Shown: positions 61,501-64,000 of the stretch, piece by piece
Layout: every line of letters begins with the position of its first letter
Position numbering within the stretch: position 1 is the first letter of the stretch
Assembly: GCA_930367205.1 (NCBI GenBank)
Contig: OV884011.1
Location: forward strand, 41,491,754 to 41,555,753
DNA length: 64,000 bases
Direction: 5' to 3'
Source: Acanthosoma haemorrhoidale
Taxonomy: Eukaryota; Arthropoda; Insecta; Hemiptera; Acanthosomatidae
Made by a program: the position numbers and the translations under genes
Notes under the pieces: generated by a model
What the model was told of the DNA's origin: nothing
The model's database searches: none
The model's input: the letters and a program-made list of their open reading frames with translations, nothing else

Positions 61501-64000
61501 TGGCAGTGTTAGTTTGGGGGAATTGAAAATGATAACTCTCATGAAACAACTAATGAATGAATATAAAAAGAATTTTTGAAAAATGGAGGAAAATAAAAAA
61601 TAGACAAAAAATTTAAAATGCTAGACCAGAAAGAATTTTCTAAAAAATTAAATAGAATAGACAAGAAAACTGAAGAAATTCTAAAAAAATAGATGAAAGA
61701 TTTCATAAAATGGACGACAAAATTAAAGAAAATAAAAATTGTTTTGAACCTGTTAAAGTTAAAACAGAAAATATAAACCATAAATTTATGAACCAAAACC
61801 AATGGTTCACCAAGTTGGTGAACAAAATAATTTAACCAGGAAATTAAATGATAAAGAATTCCAATTTGTGGAACTGGTCACAGATAAAATTAATATTAAT
61901 GAAACAGGTGTCATTTATCGTGTTGAACCAAATAATTTAATAAAGAAGAAAAAAACCCTTGATTTCCTTGAACAGTCCCAACTTCTCAACCCTTTCCAAT
62001 GTGGTTTCCATCCCGGCTACTCCACACAATCTGCACTAGCTAATATCATTAATGACATTCATGCTGCTATTGATCCACAGACACTAACAGTTCTTATTCT
62101 CCTATATTTCTCCAAACCATTTGATACCATAGAACACATAATCCTTTCCAAGTTAAAATCAAACTTTTCAGACCACCGTCGTAATGGTTTCGATCATTTC
62201 TTTCCAACCGTTCACTAGCAGTAACTATCCCTAATCAACCCCTAACTGTTTCCATCACACTTTCCTCCACTTTCCTGGGTGTAGTCCAGGGATCGAGCAT
62301 TTCTCCCCTTCTTTTTAGCTGTTATATAAGTGATCTCCCTAACTCTATTAATCATTGTTCCCATCACCTTTATGCAGACAACTCCCAAATCTATTTATCC
62401 TTTCCCCCATCCGATTTTTTAGCTACTTTTGGCCAGATTCAGGGAGAGCTAGATGAGAACAGTGTTTGGGCAAACCTGAATAAACTGAGGTTAAATGTAG
62501 TGAAAACCCAGGCATTGTCATAGGATCCAGTTTCCTCCTCATATCCTTTGCCGATTTTTCCACTTTAACGCTTAGTAACCCTCTATCACATTTTGCTCTA
62601 CCGTCAAAATACCCCTAGGTTTCAATAACCATTGACCAAACCCTGTCTTCGAACCAGCATGTCTCTCAAATTTCCCGTATATTTATTATAAATATTTTAC
62701 AGTTCAAAACCTCAGTCCACTACTGGAACACAAGATCCTGTCTCTGATCTTTATACTCTTAGCTACTAAACCGCAGCGTACAATCGGTCCTTTCTAGCTC
62801 GCTCTACTACTCTCTGGAATTCTCTAAATCCTAATATCCACCATGCTTCATCCCAACGAACCTTTAAAGCTCTTCTATTCCAACAACTTCTTACCACCAA
62901 AGAGAAGCTCGTTAGTCTGGGAACGATTCACTCATGCATTATTTTATATTTCCACACTTTTATTTTTGTATTAATTATTTTTATTTGACTGTTTACTATA
63001 TATAGTTAAATGTTGGCTGCCAGTTTGTATCTACTATCTGTATGTAGACTGTATGTGTAGTTAATGAAGACTTCTGCATTTTGTACTGTTGTTTTCCCTT
63101 CTTTTTTTTTTTCTTATAGGTGATCTATGAACTTTAATTACTAAAAGCAGTAAAAGAAATTTCATTTTTATTAAATAATTATTATTCTAATTCTTATAGA
63201 GGTTGTTTACACTATATTTTACATTGCTATTACTATTTTGTTTTTGTTTTTTATTATGATGCAGCTTATTTTATTTGCCAGATGTGAATTTGTTATCTGA
63301 ACATTAATGTTATTCCCAGGGGGTTTGGCCCCAGAATAAATTATTTTTTCTATTCTATTCTACAACCATTTTAATAAGAAATCCGTTTGTAGACCTAAAA
63401 TACCTCAATTAGTTTTCGACTGAGGAGTAATTTAAAAACTAACAATTGCGTTGTGATCTATTGATAGATAAACTCACTAAAGCCTGGAGAAATTTACCCT
63501 TAAGTAAAAGACAATATGGTAGAAATCCAAAAAATTTCCAGATGATACATAGATATACAAATACATTGAAATAAAAAAAAATATAGAATCAGCTGAGGAT
63601 GCTTAATAATACTTGTGATACTGAATACTGACACAGAGGACTAAATAAAGTAGCTTCTCTATCGAGGGATTAATAAAGTCAACTCAGGACAGACTTACAT
63701 TATACGGTAACTTTTTCTTCTGTACTTCGGTGGCTACTGGTGGTCCCGACAATATTGGTACCGCAACAGGAGTAGAGGTAGCCGTAGGTGTAGCCACAAC
63801 AGGGGGGGTGGGTTGAATCACCATGTCGATAGTGGGGAGCACAGATGTGGGTGTAGTTGGAGTAGGGGGAAGAGTGGGCACAGGAATTGTAGGGGTCACC
63901 AACTTGCGCTGTGGTTGGTTCCGCTTTGGTGGGGCTGGGTCACATCGAGAGCAAATCCACTTGGTCCCTTCGCTTATTAATTCATCGCTCACTTCAGGCT
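49233..64000 (-). CDS. Pcl: Polycomb-like protein (Pcl; PHF1/MTF2/PHF19 family), 3' part, nine exons
   Basis: Accessory subunit of Polycomb repressive complex 2 that helps target H3K27 methylation. Exons, in transcription order: 64000(cut)-63699, 59296-59124, 57739-57544, 55730-55663, 55409-55236, 51786-51651, 51564-51427, 50584-50336, 49517-49233; all junctions are GT/AG and in phase, 572 residues within the window. Domains in order: last Cys pair of PHD1 (WICSRC), a Pro/Thr-rich linker, PHD2 ([20 protein letters not shown]), the extended-homology region (FYVFVCTLCNSG, then KWGLRVRVP), a basic segment, a Pro/Ser-rich segment, and the MTF2 C-terminal domain (VNQYFGAVNRIASG) ending NWGTPT-stop. 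The Tudor domain and most of PHD1 are beyond the window edge. The introns host many transposon remnants. Confidence 0.93.
50180..50270 (-). repeat. tRNA-derived SINE-like head
   Basis: Minus strand: TAGCCTCGTGGTTAGGATGA (A box) and CTGGATTCAATTCCCACC (B box). In a Pcl intron. Confidence 0.45.
50336..50584 (-). CDS. Pcl: Pcl exon, Pro/Ser-rich segment
   Basis: 83 codons, phase 0 at both ends. DGKERQDLPPTPPSSESNPE, an Asp/Ser-rich middle, SIIPPPADFEGRNNPFLGG, then VKRRLSEKDIIITST. Low-complexity in parts, as expected between the conserved N-terminal block and the MTF2 domain. Acceptor TTTTCTCAG, donor GGAGAG|GTGAAT. Confidence 0.82.
51427..51564 (-). CDS. Pcl: Pcl exon, basic segment
   Basis: 46 codons, phase 0 at both ends. 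VCIKSSTPMYPEARAIKRRI then a run of Arg/Lys (RLRKSRKARRMLR). Probably a nuclear localisation or nucleic-acid-contacting basic stretch; that is inference. Acceptor ATTTAACAG, donor AATAAG|GTAATT. Confidence 0.8.
51651..51786 (-). CDS. Pcl: Pcl exon
   Basis: Acceptor TTTTCTTGTAG, donor CATAAT|GTAAGT. Encodes SLLPARPGDDFDLKDLKDTL and ends VPASGHN. Less conserved region; the exon is assigned by exact phase and position. The intron before it (51787-55235) contains a LINE remnant and a mariner. Confidence 0.8.
51830..52620 (+). mobile_element. RNase H and 3' end of a LINE (I/Jockey-like)
   Basis: Frame pieces VLTNITARKGVSLYWVPDLS (RNase H 'WVPGH' with the His lost), a following GPEPAIG in another frame, then CRLAKLFINRPTKVNN, GILTRQCRLN and EEETLGECKAFSKL, which recall the 'LTGHCRL' and 'EEET.EH.LC.C' ends of such elements. 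In a Pcl intron on the other strand. Inactive. Confidence 0.6.
52721..53928 (+). mobile_element. Mariner element of the Hsmar1/cecropia type, nearly full size
   Basis: 1208 bp with inverted repeats TTAGTTTGGTGCGTATGAAA and, at the right end, the complement of TTAGGTTGGTGCGAATGAAA, flanked by TA. Located in a Pcl intron on the opposite strand. Encodes a transposase with a deleted helix-turn-helix region and frameshifts (see the pseudogene entry). The inverted repeat and protein are those of the subfamily that gave rise to human SETMAR. Confidence 0.92.
52911..53851 (+). pseudogene. Broken mariner transposase (DD34D)
   Basis: Begins MNSTDIRVIFYL, loses about 45 residues, resumes ALKALVETNPTVSSKELAAR and MEVDHTTILRHLSEIGKVKK. 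Catalytic blocks: ITCDEKWVLYDNRKR, LLHDTARPHTSY, and HPPYLPDLSPTYFHL; ends ALKSRWEKCIEVNGAYFD-stop at 53851. Frameshifts at about 53460 and 53685. All three catalytic Asp survive, but the protein cannot be made in one piece. Confidence 0.88.
54230..54770 (-). repeat. Dispersed AT-rich repeat family, minus-strand copy
   Basis: Reverse order of the same landmarks: CATCTGTCTGTCTG, GATATCAAATAAGATCTCGA, ACCCCAGAGGTGCTAAAAAT, GGTATCAAATTAAATATATT. In a Pcl intron. Confidence 0.5.
54940..55020 (-). repeat. tRNA-derived SINE-like head or tRNA pseudogene
   Basis: Minus strand: GCAGGACTAGCCCAGTTGTT (acceptor start and A box), later CTAGGTTCGAGTCCCAATCC (B box). The 3' end does not pair properly with GCAGGAC and the anticodon arm does not fold, so a functional tRNA is unlikely. 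Confidence 0.45.
55236..55409 (-). CDS. Pcl: Pcl exon: LRVRVP segment
   Basis: Acceptor TTTGTTGCAG, donor CCGAG|GTAATT. FKCAREDKSRTTKWGLRVRV, matching the family 'FGLRIRVPP', followed by Pro-rich sequence and an LSDAWNNSARLKFLPPPP end. Confidence 0.9.
55663..55730 (-). CDS. Pcl: Pcl small exon
   Basis: 68-base exon: ILETNESDRRDIVLSVFTSN then RN and a split Arg codon. Acceptor ATTTTACAG, donor AATAG|GTAAGT. Fits the family segment that ends the extended-homology region (vertebrate 'ERYEHVLEALNDY'). Confidence 0.88.
55960..57300 (+). mobile_element. Possible LTR-retrotransposon piece
   Basis: Three GC-rich islands (55960-56210, 56440-56720, 56980-57290) break the AT-rich Pcl intron. The first ends in an open frame PRRLEVLLGKWTNEALNVRK then stop and a purine-rich tract; the middle stretch (about 56212-56888) ends in AATAAACC and ATTAACA like an LTR; the third has LHEYKRAKEQKTCREKD. 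No second LTR, integrase or protease is visible. This is inference only. Confidence 0.25.
57544..57739 (-). CDS. Pcl: Pcl exon: end of PHD2 and extended-homology region
   Basis: Acceptor TTACTTGTAG, donor CCAAAG|GTCTGT. FYVFVCTLCNSGKEFLRRLE, with the last PHD2 zinc Cys pair, then KWIDLVHLAAFNLTLKTAKK, matching vertebrate 'LQWVDIAHLCLYNLSV...KKYFD', the winged-helix-like DNA-binding region. Confidence 0.93.
57830..58671 (-). mobile_element. Short, rearranged mariner-like element
   Basis: Imperfect inverted repeats of about 85 bp: left AAAAAGTAATGCAAGTGTTC, right (complement) TAAAAGTAATGCAAGTGTTC, both continuing with ACAGTTACARATGTTTAGAA. In a Pcl intron. The minus strand has transposase fragments FLFPRIKTILKGHSFNGLK and PELAPADFYLLLHG in different frames. 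The PYSP(N/D)LAPADFF region occurs twice, so the interior is duplicated as well as shortened. Confidence 0.8.
59124..59296 (-). CDS. Pcl: Pcl exon: PHD finger 2
   Basis: Acceptor TTTTTACAG, donor GATAG|GTAATT, phase 2 out. LNDLHWDLQHRSNTENK then the Cys-rich finger with CYC, CSRC and WFHGRC, matching CYCGGPG.WYLKMLQC..C of the family. The Cys and His zinc ligands are all present. Confidence 0.93.
59985..61260 (+). mobile_element. Relic of a Mutator-like transposase with a YqaJ-type nuclease region
   Basis: Inside a Pcl intron, opposite strand. Pieces in several frames: HDKCFKNWDG (60105-60134), the HxxCxxNWxG signature of the animal Mutator-like transposase domain; KVECANHALKNYTNRLYSLQ (60279 on); KECGHSTCRKSLFKNRNKRK (about 60680); then LEESTSIKVEAYVLKIY and FLQASSDGLIGEDTIF (61096-61203), matching the Gly-x3-Glu and SPDGLIG blocks of the YqaJ exonuclease family. 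The final Glu-x-Lys nuclease motif is lost (FQSAKN). Many stops; not functional. Confidence 0.6.
61802..63360 (+). mobile_element. LINE (CR1/L2-like) reverse transcriptase fragment with 3' tail
   Basis: Starts mid-polymerase: FLEQSQLLNPFQCGFHPGYS, LILLYFSKPFDTIEHIILSK (box with the first catalytic Asp region, partly degraded), then after a stop at 62216 and a frame change FLGVVQGSSISPLLFSCYIS and HHLYADNSQIYLSF, where the usual YADD is YADN. Later ARSTTLWNSLNPN. Ends in an AT-rich 3' UTR and a TTCTATTCTATTCTA tail (about 63345-63360), typical of the CR1/L2 group. Confidence 0.8.
63699..64000 (-). CDS. Pcl: Pcl exon: end of PHD1 and Pro/Thr-rich linker (cut by window edge)
   Basis: Starts off the window. 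Reads PEVSDELISEGTKWICSRCD, with the last two zinc-binding Cys of PHD finger 1, then about 75 residues dominated by Pro, Thr and Val, and ends KKKLPYN, equivalent to 'QTLPYS' of vertebrate members. Donor AAT|GTAAGT, phase 0. The linker is much longer than the roughly 30 residues usual in vertebrates. Confidence 0.9.

Noticed and set aside
61539..61802. Minus-strand frame rich in Phe/Ile that looks like membrane segments
   Set aside because: It is the antisense of an AAA/AAT-rich plus-strand stretch (Lys/Asn-rich); the hydrophobicity is a composition artefact.
1..64000. CRISPR arrays, operons, ribosome-binding sites, rRNA
   Set aside because: None seen; gene structure is eukaryotic with introns throughout. 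The only short regular tandem array (30547-30613) has no spacers.

Overview
This is nuclear DNA from an animal, probably an arthropod. Coding exons are short, have GT/AG introns and are scattered through AT-rich introns and spacers that carry many decayed mobile elements: three different mariner-type elements, several LINE fragments, a Mutator-like relic with a YqaJ nuclease region, SINE-like tRNA heads and a dispersed repeat. There are no operons or bacterial features. The clade is inferred from gene structure and transposon types; no species can be named from sequence alone.

Two conserved genes anchor the window and converge tail to tail. (1) Plus strand, 25158-42654: an orthologue of the outer dynein arm docking protein ODAD3 (CCDC151). 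I rebuilt it by hand as 11 phase-compatible exons, 546 residues. It has three oddities: an in-frame stop followed by poly(A) signals in its eighth exon, a possible second start at 36237, and a duplicated copy of its fourth exon broken by a stop codon. (2) Minus strand, from beyond the right edge to 49233: a Polycomb-like gene (Pcl; vertebrate PHF1/MTF2/PHF19). Nine exons are in the window: the end of PHD finger 1, a long Pro/Thr-rich linker, PHD finger 2, the extended-homology region and the C-terminal MTF2 domain that ends the protein. The Tudor domain and the start of PHD1 lie outside. Between the two genes are three phase-compatible small exons (43046-45780, plus) of an unidentified short protein.

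Left part (1-25 kb): mostly AT-rich spacer. It holds one convincing promoter plus signal-peptide exon (minus, 10123-10277), a few candidate isolated exons (4589-4738, 16072-16185), a GC-rich block with a tandemly duplicated poly(A)-tailed segment (14650-15900), a LINE 3' tail (about 21229-21705) and a transposon-like element with long terminal inverted repeats (22838-24650) around a decayed ORF of an uncharacterised family.

Middle (25-45 kb): ODAD3 with intronic insertions: a DD41D (rosa-like) mariner, paired copies of a 150-bp repeat around the duplicated exon, two LINE fragments on the minus strand and members of the dispersed repeat family.

Right part (49-64 kb): Pcl exons whose introns are packed with insertions: a LINE RNase H remnant, a nearly full-size mariner of the Hsmar1/cecropia type, an LTR-like segment, a rearranged short mariner, a MULE-YqaJ relic and a LINE reverse transcriptase ending in a TTCTA-type tail.

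ODAD3 acts in assembly of motile cilia or sperm flagella, and Pcl is an accessory factor of Polycomb repressive complex 2. Nothing in the sequence suggests the two genes work together; they are simply neighbours.
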